This document shows positions 44,300 to 50,298 of a stretch of 51,879 nucleotides of DNA, in pieces. A program made the position numbers and the translations under genes. Source of the DNA: Clostridia bacterium (GTDB taxonomy: Bacteria > Bacillota_A > Clostridia > Christensenellales > Aristaeellaceae); the NCBI GenBank assembly GCA_017397695.1, contig JAFQIF010000081.1, positions 1-51,879 on the forward strand. Direction: 5' to 3'. How positions within the stretch are numbered: position 1 is the first letter of the stretch; every line of letters begins with the position of its first letter. A model generated the notes under the pieces. It was given only the letters and a program-made list of their open reading frames with translations, had not been told where the DNA came from and searched no databases.

Positions 44300-44791
44300 T
44301 CAGTTAGAATGCTGTGCAGTTCTATTGCTATCAATCAGGTCAACCACACCGTAATGATAATAGGTCGTGTTAAGGTACTCGGTCCGCCAGAAAATATACT
44401 GACCTTCATTCTCTTTTGTCAGAATAATGCTGCTACCCCACATATCATTATTCGAATTGCTCGGATTAAAACCAGAGAGCTGATCCTGCGTGAATGTGCC
44501 CTGATAAATATCAGCATCCAACTCAGTCCATCCAAAAAGTGTCTGCTTAAACTCCGTAACTTCATACTTGTCTACGCCAATATCACGGATATACTGGTTC
44601 TCTTCATCACCGCAAGCACCTCCCTGATGATAGCCGCTTCCCCAAGCATCCGGCTGCCAAGCACTGCTGCCCGTAATCGGGTCATTCGAATCAGGAATAA
44701 TACACTCTACGCTCCAGCACGCGTTCACGTACTCATTGGCCATGAACTGCTCGGCAACAGCCGCCGGCGTGCTCCAAGTTCTCTTCTCCAT
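44300..44791 (-). CDS. Precursor-like protein 2 of the radical SAM system
   Basis: 163 residues of unknown family. The N-terminus, MEKRTWSTPAAVAEQFMANE then YVNACW, aligns with that of the module 1 protein (shared pattern K-T-W-x-T-P-x4-V-x2-F-x-A-N-x2-V-x-A-C). Cysteines lie at 25, 30 and 60, with C-x-IP after the second. The rest is acidic and rich in Trp, Tyr, Asn and Gly, and ends in TTYYHYGVVDLID. It has no signal peptide. Its position before a radical SAM/SPASM gene, with its own consensus promoter and GGGAGG site, suggests a substrate rather than an enzyme. It is long for a RiPP precursor, so a folded, modified protein is possible. Confidence 0.72.
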   Translation of the reverse strand: MEKRTWSTPAAVAEQFMANEYVNACWSVECIIPDSNDPITGSSAWQPDAWGSGYHQGGACGDEENQYIRDIGVDKYEVTEFKQTLFGWTELDADIYQGTFTQDQLSGFNPSNSNNDMWGSSIILTKENEGQYIFWRTEYLNTTYYHYGVVDLIDSNRTAQHSN

Positions 44792-44860
44792 CTCTATTAC
44801 CTCCCAAATGGGTTACTCTGTTATTGAATCATAGAGCATATGAACACTCTTCTATCACGT

Positions 44861-44888
44861 ATTATACACGTTTTTGGAACATTGTCAA
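44861..44888 (-). promoter_or_regulatory. Consensus promoter of precursor 2 with embedded operator-like box
   Basis: On the minus strand TTGACA (44883-44888), 16 nt, then TATAAT (44861-44866). Between the two hexamers lies AATGTTCCAAAAACGT (44868-44883), also found near the module 1 promoter. A bound regulator there would block RNA polymerase. Confidence 0.8.
44868..44883. promoter_or_regulatory. Shared operator-like box, copy 2
   Basis: Minus strand AATGTTCCAAAAACGT. It differs from the module 1 copy at one position of 16. The pattern AAYGTT-N5-AACRTT is close to a palindrome, as expected for a dimeric regulator site. Confidence 0.5.
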
Positions 44889-44932
44889 TCCCGCACACAG
44901 CAAAAAATAACACTTTTTACATGTAATTCGAT

Positions 44933-45274
44933 TTATATTTCTTTCAGCAATCCCAATTGTACACCCTGGAAAAGAAAATTCACCAGATCCCGTCTGAGAA
45001 TCCGCTCATCTACATCATATTCATCTTTAGCCATTTCCAGTACTTCATCAAGAAGCCTCGGCTCCTGATAACACTTCCACAAAAAAGCAAAGCTCTCGTT
45101 CAGAGAAAGCATGCTGTTGCCCAGCTTCGGATTATCCACACAGCAGACCAGAACGCATTCGCCGCCGATTTCGCGCAGGATATATTGATCGTCTGCCATA
45201 TACCTCTTGCCTGCATAAACGGGAATCGGATTATCCGTTACAACCTCAATCGGCTGAAGCCTTTTTTCTTCCAT
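44933..45274 (-). CDS. PqqD-like chaperone, module 2
   Basis: 113 residues. YILREIGGECVLVCCVDNPKLGNSMLSLNESFAFLWKCYQEP is the PqqD-type segment, and a C-terminal acidic helix region with VDERILRRDLVNFLFQGVQLGLL completes the winged-helix-like fold. PqqD proteins bind the leader of a precursor and hand it to the radical SAM partner. The N-terminal extension of about 25 residues is absent from its module 1 paralogue. GGGGGG 8 nt upstream favours the ATG at 45274 over the GTG at 45280. Confidence 0.85.
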   Translation of the reverse strand: MEEKRLQPIEVVTDNPIPVYAGKRYMADDQYILREIGGECVLVCCVDNPKLGNSMLSLNESFAFLWKCYQEPRLLDEVLEMAKDEYDVDERILRRDLVNFLFQGVQLGLLKEI

Positions 45275-45303
45275 CTGCACTGCCCCCCTTCTCTGTACGC
45301 GGC

Positions 45304-45337
45304 ATACTCCTTAAACCATATATCACGAAGGAGTATA
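45304..45337. promoter_or_regulatory. Inverted repeat overlapping the PqqD 2 promoter
   Basis: Minus strand TATACTCCTT (45328-45337 region) and AAGGAGTATG (45304-45313 region) form an inverted repeat of about 12 bp with a 15-nt spacer. The first arm contains the -10 hexamer. It can be an operator or, in RNA, a leader hairpin that hides an AAGGAG sequence. Confidence 0.5.
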
Positions 45338-45360
45338 CCGTCTGTTCTTCATCTTGTCAA
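45332..45360 (-). promoter_or_regulatory. Sigma-A promoter of the module 2 PqqD gene
   Basis: On the minus strand TTGACA (45355-45360), 17 nt, then TATACT (45332-45337). It begins a separate transcript after the module 1 radical SAM gene. Confidence 0.75.
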
Positions 45361-45452
45361 TAGTGTTCTCGATTTGTGCTTAATTCGTTCCGTTTCGAAG
45401 CCTCATCCTTCACTTATATCTGTGTCCAGAGATACCCACTTCAGTTTCCGGC

Positions 45453-46586
45453 TTAATACTCCTGTTTTTTCGTCTGCGCCGCTGCGCGAAGCTCCGCCGC
45501 CAGAGCATTCAGCGTTTCAATCGTATACTGGCAGGCATACGCCGGCACACCCTCCAGACTTCCGCTTTCCAGCAGCGCGCACGCAGCGCAGGACGGACAC
45601 ACCGCACGCAGCTTACACCGATTGCAGTATGCGCTCAGCCGGATCTGCTCCACATCCTGTTTCAGCCTTTCCCACGCCGCAGAAAAATCAAGCTCAAACA
45701 CAGGCACACTGGGCGCAGAAAGCATGGTGCAGGGCCGCATCTCCCCCTGCCAGGTGACGGCGAATGAGCTCCTTCCCGCCTGGCAATGCATCTTTCCAGG
45801 TACACTTTCCCCTTCCGGCGTATGTGCTGCATGATAGAGCATCGCAGACGCCGCAGCATAAAACTGCTCCGGCCCATACTTCAGCTTCATCATCTCCACC
45901 CGAACGCGTGCAGCCTCCGTCGGATTCAGACGAGCCTGCTCATTATACGGGCGCTCGCGTTCCCGCGTCGCCGGGAGCATATAGCTGTCCACCTGGAATG
46001 CTGCGCCATGCTGCCGGGCAAGCATCGGGATTGCGAATCTGTCCTCCGCATTTGCCTTCACCACGGAGCTGTTCACCCGTACATCCACACCGCGCTCACG
46101 CAAAAGCCGCAGTCCATTTACCGCTTGCTCATATCCCCCCGGATAATGGCACAGTTCACGATATGCCCGCTCATCCGCGCCATAAATCGTAAGGTTAATC
46201 CTTCTCGGTTTATTCTTTGCGAAAAAATCCGCCCATTGCTCGTCGATCAGCGTACCGTTTGTATTGATCGTTACGATCATGCCCATGGCCAACAGCGCCG
46301 CATACAGCTTTTTAAACTCCGGAAAGACGAGCGGCTCTCCGCCGGTGAGCAGCAAAAAGAGCACGCCCTTTTCGCGCATCTGCCCGGCCAGCGCAATCCA
46401 TTCATCCGCCGTGCGCAGCCTGCCTTTGCTTTCCATTTCCTGCGGAGACAGGCGCACATAGCACATCTCGCAATTCATATTGCACAGGGGCAGCAGTTCC
46501 AGGCTGCCGGAAAGCGGATGCCCTGCCTTCGCCGCCCGTTCAATCATCTGCCGCTCCAATGTCATATCCGTATCCAGAATCTGCAT
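45453..46586 (-). CDS. Radical SAM/SPASM maturase, module 1
   Basis: 377 residues. C35-x3-C39-x2-C42 in LLPLCNMNCEMCYVRLS, then LLTGGEPLVFPEF and INLTIYG. The SPASM region has MHCQAGRSSFAVTWQGEMRP then CTML, AYCNRCKLRAVCPSCAACAL and YACQY, with fewer cysteines than its paralogue in the first auxiliary-cluster part (one Cys in place of three). It probably modifies the 175-residue protein encoded upstream. The start at 46586 follows GGGGAGATAAGGAAA. The two maturases resemble each other more than any other pair in the window, so the modules arose by duplication. Confidence 0.9.
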   Translation of the reverse strand: MQILDTDMTLERQMIERAAKAGHPLSGSLELLPLCNMNCEMCYVRLSPQEMESKGRLRTADEWIALAGQMREKGVLFLLLTGGEPLVFPEFKKLYAALLAMGMIVTINTNGTLIDEQWADFFAKNKPRRINLTIYGADERAYRELCHYPGGYEQAVNGLRLLRERGVDVRVNSSVVKANAEDRFAIPMLARQHGAAFQVDSYMLPATRERERPYNEQARLNPTEAARVRVEMMKLKYGPEQFYAAASAMLYHAAHTPEGESVPGKMHCQAGRSSFAVTWQGEMRPCTMLSAPSVPVFELDFSAAWERLKQDVEQIRLSAYCNRCKLRAVCPSCAACALLESGSLEGVPAYACQYTIETLNALAAELRAAAQTKKQEY

Positions 46587-46652
46587 TTTCCTTATCTCCC
46601 CGCCACCAGACACACCCATCTACATGTATATATTCTATGTCACAAGTTTATG

Positions 46653-46676
46653 AAAAAAGCCGGACTTTCGTCCGGC
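46653..46676 (-). terminator. Perfect hairpin with T6 between precursor 1 and its radical SAM gene
   Basis: On the minus strand GCCGGAC-GAAA-GTCCGGC (46659-46676) followed by TTTTTT (46653-46658). It starts 23 nt after the precursor stop. This is a full intrinsic terminator inside the operon, so most transcripts should end after the precursor. No good promoter is seen between it and the radical SAM gene, which must depend on read-through. Confidence 0.88.
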
Positions 46677-46699
46677 AATATTCTGCTATTTCGGTGGCA

Positions 46700-47227
46700 T
46701 TAGCCCGACCAGTTGGCACCATTCTTTACCTGCCAGATTCGAGCAAGACCATAATGTTGATAATCGCCAGTATGGTTCTCGTTATCTGTACTGGTCCAAA
46801 CAGCATGATAATACAGATTCAGATCAGAGTTCGTCTGACCGCCATTGGTAACCCAATCATTCCAGATATCATCCTGGGAACTAAAATCCGAAATGGTATC
46901 GTCATACGATGTATTGCCGCTTGGCTGAGACGTACCAACAAAGGAACCCAACTGAACATTCGAAATTGGACGGTTCGTATTCTCTGTCAAGTTTCCCCAA
47001 TAATCCTCGGTATACTCATAACCAATATTGCCGCCGTCAAACTCAACCTGACCGCCATTAGCACAGATACCATGATCATCGCGCGCAGTAGTACCGTCAC
47101 CAACTTGATAATCATATGTTCCCGGAATTGCACACGTGAGCCAGGCAAAGAAATTATAGCACGCCGCCACATGATCATTCGCAACGAAACGCTGCACCTG
47201 AGCAAGCGGAGTTTCCCACGTTTTCAT
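46700..47227 (-). CDS. Precursor-like protein 1 of the radical SAM system
   Basis: 175 residues, no known family. It starts MKTWETPLAQVQRFVANDHV then AACYN, aligned to the module 2 protein, with cysteines at 23, 32 and 55 in the same arrangement (AC-x8-C-x-IP, then C after a Gly-rich stretch). Later shared points are YEYTE, a DIW pair of Trp, and the C-terminal HTGDYQHYGLARIWQV. The body is rich in Asn, Asp, Thr, Trp and Tyr. No signal peptide. Its ribosome binding site GGAGGT lies within the end of the PqqD gene, so translation is coupled. A hairpin terminator follows. Likely the substrate of the neighbouring maturase. Confidence 0.75.
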   Translation of the reverse strand: MKTWETPLAQVQRFVANDHVAACYNFFAWLTCAIPGTYDYQVGDGTTARDDHGICANGGQVEFDGGNIGYEYTEDYWGNLTENTNRPISNVQLGSFVGTSQPSGNTSYDDTISDFSSQDDIWNDWVTNGGQTNSDLNLYYHAVWTSTDNENHTGDYQHYGLARIWQVKNGANWSG

Positions 47228-47228
47228 C

Positions 47229-47510
47229 TCACTCTACCTCCATAAACAAGCCTATTTTCACATACTCAAGCGTAAGCCGACGGATGTCTTCTTCGAGCTT
47301 TCCCTCAGGATCAGCATAGGCCTGCTTCGCTTTTTGAATCAAATCATCAACTGTGCGCGGCTGCTCAAGCAGCTTCCACAGAAACAATGCCGTCGCATTC
47401 AAAGAAATCATGCTGTTGGCAAGCGAACCGGCATCGCCAACAGGCACAAGTACGGCTTCCCCTGCAATCTCACGCAGAACAAAGCAGCCGTTTGCCTGAT
47501 ATCGCTTCAT
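47229..47510 (-). CDS. PqqD-like chaperone, module 1
   Basis: 93 residues. CFVLREIAGEAVLVPVGDAGSLANSMISLNATALFLWKLLEQP is the PqqD signature and is plainly homologous to the module 2 protein. The C-terminal half (LEEDIRRLTLEYVKIGLFMEVE) forms the winged part. It is the first gene of the cluster and ends 1 bp before the precursor start. Start: ATG at 47510 preceded by AAAAGG; a TTG at 47522 is possible. Confidence 0.85.
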   Translation of the reverse strand: MKRYQANGCFVLREIAGEAVLVPVGDAGSLANSMISLNATALFLWKLLEQPRTVDDLIQKAKQAYADPEGKLEEDIRRLTLEYVKIGLFMEVE

Positions 47511-47557
47511 TGACCTTTTCAAATCCTCTCTGGTAACGCCAGCAGCCCCTTATGTGA

Positions 47558-47573
47558 ACGTTTTTAGAACATT
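47558..47573. promoter_or_regulatory. Shared operator-like box, copy 1
   Basis: Minus strand AATGTTCTAAAAACGT, continued by T to complete AACGTT. It lies about 15 nt downstream of the -10 of the module 1 promoter, so a bound protein would act as a roadblock near the transcription start. One mismatch to copy 2 at 44868-44883. Confidence 0.5.
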
Positions 47574-47588
47574 TCAGGAACTGATCAT

Positions 47589-47618
47589 ATTATATAACCA
47601 CCTTTTTCTCACTGTCAA
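47589..47618 (-). promoter_or_regulatory. Sigma-A promoter of the radical SAM cluster (module 1)
   Basis: On the minus strand TTGACA (47613-47618), 18 nt, then TATAAT (47589-47594). It is divergent from the MFS promoter about 80 bp away. Confidence 0.78.
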
Positions 47619-47693
47619 CATCTTTTGTATATTTCATTTGATATTTATTTTTCTGCATCGTTCCACTGGTTTTCAAACATTCCTGAATGGCGC

Positions 47694-47722
47694 TTGGGTT
47701 TTTCCACGATTCATGATACAAT
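47694..47722 (+). promoter_or_regulatory. Promoter of the MFS transporter gene
   Basis: TTGGGT (47694-47699), 17 nt, TACAAT (47717-47722), 34 nt before the ATG. The -35 is weak. Confidence 0.5.
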
Positions 47723-47756
47723 ACACATAATCATTCCATCACAAAGGAGACTTCCT

Positions 47757-49040
47757 ATGAAGCTCAATTACAAGCGCACCTTCCTGGTTGGCCTGGCGTT
47801 CCTGTCCATCAGCGCCTTCTGGCAGATGTATGACAGCATCGTGCCGCTGATCATGCAGAACACATTCCATCTGAACGAATCCCTCATCGGCGGCATCATG
47901 GCGCTGGATAATGTGCTGGCTGTGTTCCTGCTGCCCATTATCGGCACCCTGTCCGACAAGGTCGATACCCCGCTGGGCAAGCGCACGCCCTTCATCCTGG
48001 GCGGCACAGCGGCCGCCGTATGCTTCATGCTGCTCCTGCCCTATGCCGACAAGAGCCGCAATCTGCCGCTGTTTGTCATTGCGCTGGGGCTCACGCTGCT
48101 TTCCATGGCGATGTACCGCTCTCCGGCGGTTGCGCTGATGCCGGACCTGACGCCCAAGCCGCTGCGCTCGAGCGCCAATGCCGTTATCAATCTCATGGGC
48201 GCGGTCGGCGGCGTATGCGCGCTGGGACTCATTCGCTTCGCCGTTCCTTCCGGCGAGAATCCGAGCTATGCGAATGTCTTCACCGGTGTGGCCGCCATGA
48301 TGGTGGCCGCCGTGGTCATTCTGCTGCTCACCATCCGCGAGCGTCCGCTTGCCGCGCAGATCGCCCGTGATTATCCGGATGAAACCGACGAAGCGGCGCC
48401 CGTCCAGGCCGGCAAGAGCGCACCCCTTCCCAAGGATGTGATGCGCAGCCTGAAGCTGATCCTCGTATCGATCTTCCTGTGGTTCACTGCATACAATGCC
48501 GTGACCACCGCCTTTTCCCGCTACGCGATCACCGTATGGAAGATGGAAGGCGGCGGCTTTGCCAGCTGCCTGATGGTAGCGACCGTCGCCGCAATCATCA
48601 GCTATATTCCCATCGGCGCCGTCGCCTCGCGCATTGGACGCAAGAAGACGATCCTCATGGGCCTTTGCATGATGCTCATCAGCTACAGTGCTGTGTTCTT
48701 CTATCCCACATATAACGTGACGGCAAACTTCTTCTTCGCGCTCATCGGCTGCGGATGGGCCGCCGTAGGCGTGAACAGTCTGCCGATGGTGGTGGAAATG
48801 AGCAAAGGCAGCGAAATCGGCAAATACACCGGCCTGTACTACACCTTCTCCATGACGGCGCAGATCTTTACGCCCATCGTCTCCGGCCTGCTGCTGCAGT
48901 ATGTCTCTTATAACACGCTCTTCCCCTATGCGATCTTCTTCACCACCTGCGCCATTCTCACCATGAGCCAGGTCAGGCACGGCGATGCAAAGCCCATGCC
49001 CAAGAAGCGTGCGCTGGAGAATTTCGATCTTGACGACTAA
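47757..49040 (+). CDS. MFS transporter, SLC45/GPH-like
   Basis: 427 residues with 12 predicted membrane segments. Early FWQMYDSIVPLIM and a cytoplasmic loop GTLSDKVDTPLGKRTPFILG resemble sugar transporters of the SLC45 and GPH groups. The second half has IGAVASRIGRKKTILMGLCM, the matching MFS loop. Substrate is unknown; a sugar or sugar-phosphate is likely. AAAGGAGA lies 7 nt before the ATG, whereas the open frame starts 132 bp earlier without a site. It forms an operon with the glycerophosphodiesterase gene 12 bp downstream. Confidence 0.88.
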   Translation: MKLNYKRTFLVGLAFLSISAFWQMYDSIVPLIMQNTFHLNESLIGGIMALDNVLAVFLLPIIGTLSDKVDTPLGKRTPFILGGTAAAVCFMLLLPYADKSRNLPLFVIALGLTLLSMAMYRSPAVALMPDLTPKPLRSSANAVINLMGAVGGVCALGLIRFAVPSGENPSYANVFTGVAAMMVAAVVILLLTIRERPLAAQIARDYPDETDEAAPVQAGKSAPLPKDVMRSLKLILVSIFLWFTAYNAVTTAFSRYAITVWKMEGGGFASCLMVATVAAIISYIPIGAVASRIGRKKTILMGLCMMLISYSAVFFYPTYNVTANFFFALIGCGWAAVGVNSLPMVVEMSKGSEIGKYTGLYYTFSMTAQIFTPIVSGLLLQYVSYNTLFPYAIFFTTCAILTMSQVRHGDAKPMPKKRALENFDLDD

Positions 49041-49052
49041 GGAGCGATTGTC

Positions 49053-49865
49053 ATGGTCATTCTTTGGATGATTCTGATTTTTGCGCTGGCGTATCTCTTC
49101 CTGATCATGCCGCGCATCACCGAAAAACCAGACGCTCGAGCGCTGATGGGCGTGCATTATGCGCATCGCGGCCTGCACGACAACCACAGCGATGCCCCGG
49201 AGAATTCCATGCCTGCCTTTCGCAAGGCTGTGGAGCACGGCTTCGGCATAGAATTGGATGTACAGCTCACGCGCGACCGCATTCCGGTCGTCTTTCATGA
49301 TGAGAGTCTGAAGCGCGTGTGCAGCGTTGACGGTAATGTCCGCGATTTCACATTTGAAGAGCTGCAGCAGTTTTCGCTGATGGGTACCGCCGAGCGCATT
49401 CCACTGCTGGAAGACGTACTTGCAGCGATTGGCGGGCGTGTACCGCTGATCATCGAGATCAAGATTCACGAGCAGGTGGATGCGGTCTGCTCGCACGCCG
49501 ATACGCTGATCGCCGCTTACAAGGGGCCATACTGCATTGAGTCATTTGACCCGCGCGCGGTCGCCTGGTACAGGAAGCATCGTCCTCAGGTTATCCGCGG
49601 TCAGCTTTCTTCCAACTTCAACAAGACAGGCAAACGTGAGCCGTTTGTTCAGATGCTGGTGCATTATCTTCTGCTCAATGTGATCGCCAGGCCGGACTTT
49701 ATCGCCTACGATCACAGGCACAAGGGAAACATTTCCCGCGTGCTGTGCAGAAAGCTCTTCGGCGCGCTGAGTGTGGCATGGACGATAAAGAGTCAGCAGG
49801 AATTGGATGCGGCGAAGGATGCCTTTGATCTGTTTATTTTTGAACAGTTTGTCCCGAAGGGATAA
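49053..49865 (+). CDS. Membrane-anchored glycerophosphodiester phosphodiesterase
   Basis: 270 residues. One N-terminal membrane helix (VILWMILIFALAYLFLIM), then the GDPD TIM-barrel: AHRGLHDNHSDAPENSMPAF with catalytic His and Glu, GIELDVQLTRDRIPVVFHDESL, and later LIIEIKIHE. The enzyme splits glycerophosphodiesters to glycerol-3-phosphate and an alcohol, and may act on lipids or teichoic-type polymers. GGAGCG precedes the ATG. The gene ends 5 bp before the large palindromic element. Confidence 0.92.
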   Translation: MVILWMILIFALAYLFLIMPRITEKPDARALMGVHYAHRGLHDNHSDAPENSMPAFRKAVEHGFGIELDVQLTRDRIPVVFHDESLKRVCSVDGNVRDFTFEELQQFSLMGTAERIPLLEDVLAAIGGRVPLIIEIKIHEQVDAVCSHADTLIAAYKGPYCIESFDPRAVAWYRKHRPQVIRGQLSSNFNKTGKREPFVQMLVHYLLLNVIARPDFIAYDHRHKGNISRVLCRKLFGALSVAWTIKSQQELDAAKDAFDLFIFEQFVPKG

Positions 49866-49870
49866 TAAAC

Positions 49871-50255
49871 AAAAGGGATATTTAGTTCATTAAGGAATAT
49901 TAAAACCGCCGCAAAGCGAAGAAGGGGTCTGGGGACAATGTCCCCAGGCAGGTTTGGGCGGCAGCCCAACGTTCCCATGCGCGAAGCGCTGGATAAACAA
50001 GAAGCTCAGCGGAGCCATTAGGCGACAATTGAGCTTCCTGTATACTTCATCAGTGCGTTTTTCATTGAGCGCAACAGGCTACGCGCTCAATATAAATCAC
50101 GCTTAAGAAGTATAGCGGAATCGTAATTGTCGCCTTCGGCTTCGCTCCGATTCTTGCTTTTTTCTTCGATTGGGTTACGTTGGGGATTTCATCCCTTGAC
50201 CCTTCTTCGTTTCGCGGTGGCTTTAAGCTGCCTTAATGAACTTTCTATCCCTTTT
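49871..50255. repeat. 385-bp imperfect palindrome, MITE-like intergenic element
   Basis: This is the only gene-free stretch longer than 300 bp. Its ends are inverted repeats: AAAAGGGATA then GTTCATTAAGG on the left, and CCTTAATGAAC then TATCCCTTTT on the right. Further in, GCGAAGAAGGG faces CCCTTCTTCGTTTCGC, and GGCGACAATT plus TATACTTC faces GAAGTATA plus AATTGTCGCC. The centre is ATTGAGCGC/GCGCTCAAT. Smaller hairpins such as CTGGGGACAATGTCCCCAG lie in the left arm. No coding frame or clear target-site duplication was found. It resembles a non-autonomous transposable or fold-back repeat lodged between two convergent genes. Confidence 0.8.
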
Positions 50256-50261
50256 ACACAC

Positions 50262-50291
50262 AAAAACCCACCCCGGTTTTCCCGGAGTGGG
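50262..50291 (-). terminator. Rho-independent terminator of the SH3/PDZ gene
   Basis: On the minus strand CCCACTCCGG (50282-50291) pairs with CCGGGGTGGG (50267-50276), 5-nt loop, then TTTTTG. Confidence 0.88.
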
Positions 50292-50298
50292 CCAAGTT

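Noticed and set aside
43120..47510. Sactipeptide/SCIFF or PQQ biosynthesis cluster
   Set aside because: The precursors are far longer than SCIFF or PqqA peptides and lack their Cys spacing or Glu-Tyr pair; no other pqq genes are present.
47739..49496. Open frame of 585 codons on the minus strand
   Set aside because: Antisense to the MFS and glycerophosphodiesterase genes; His- and Gln-rich composition typical of a shadow frame.
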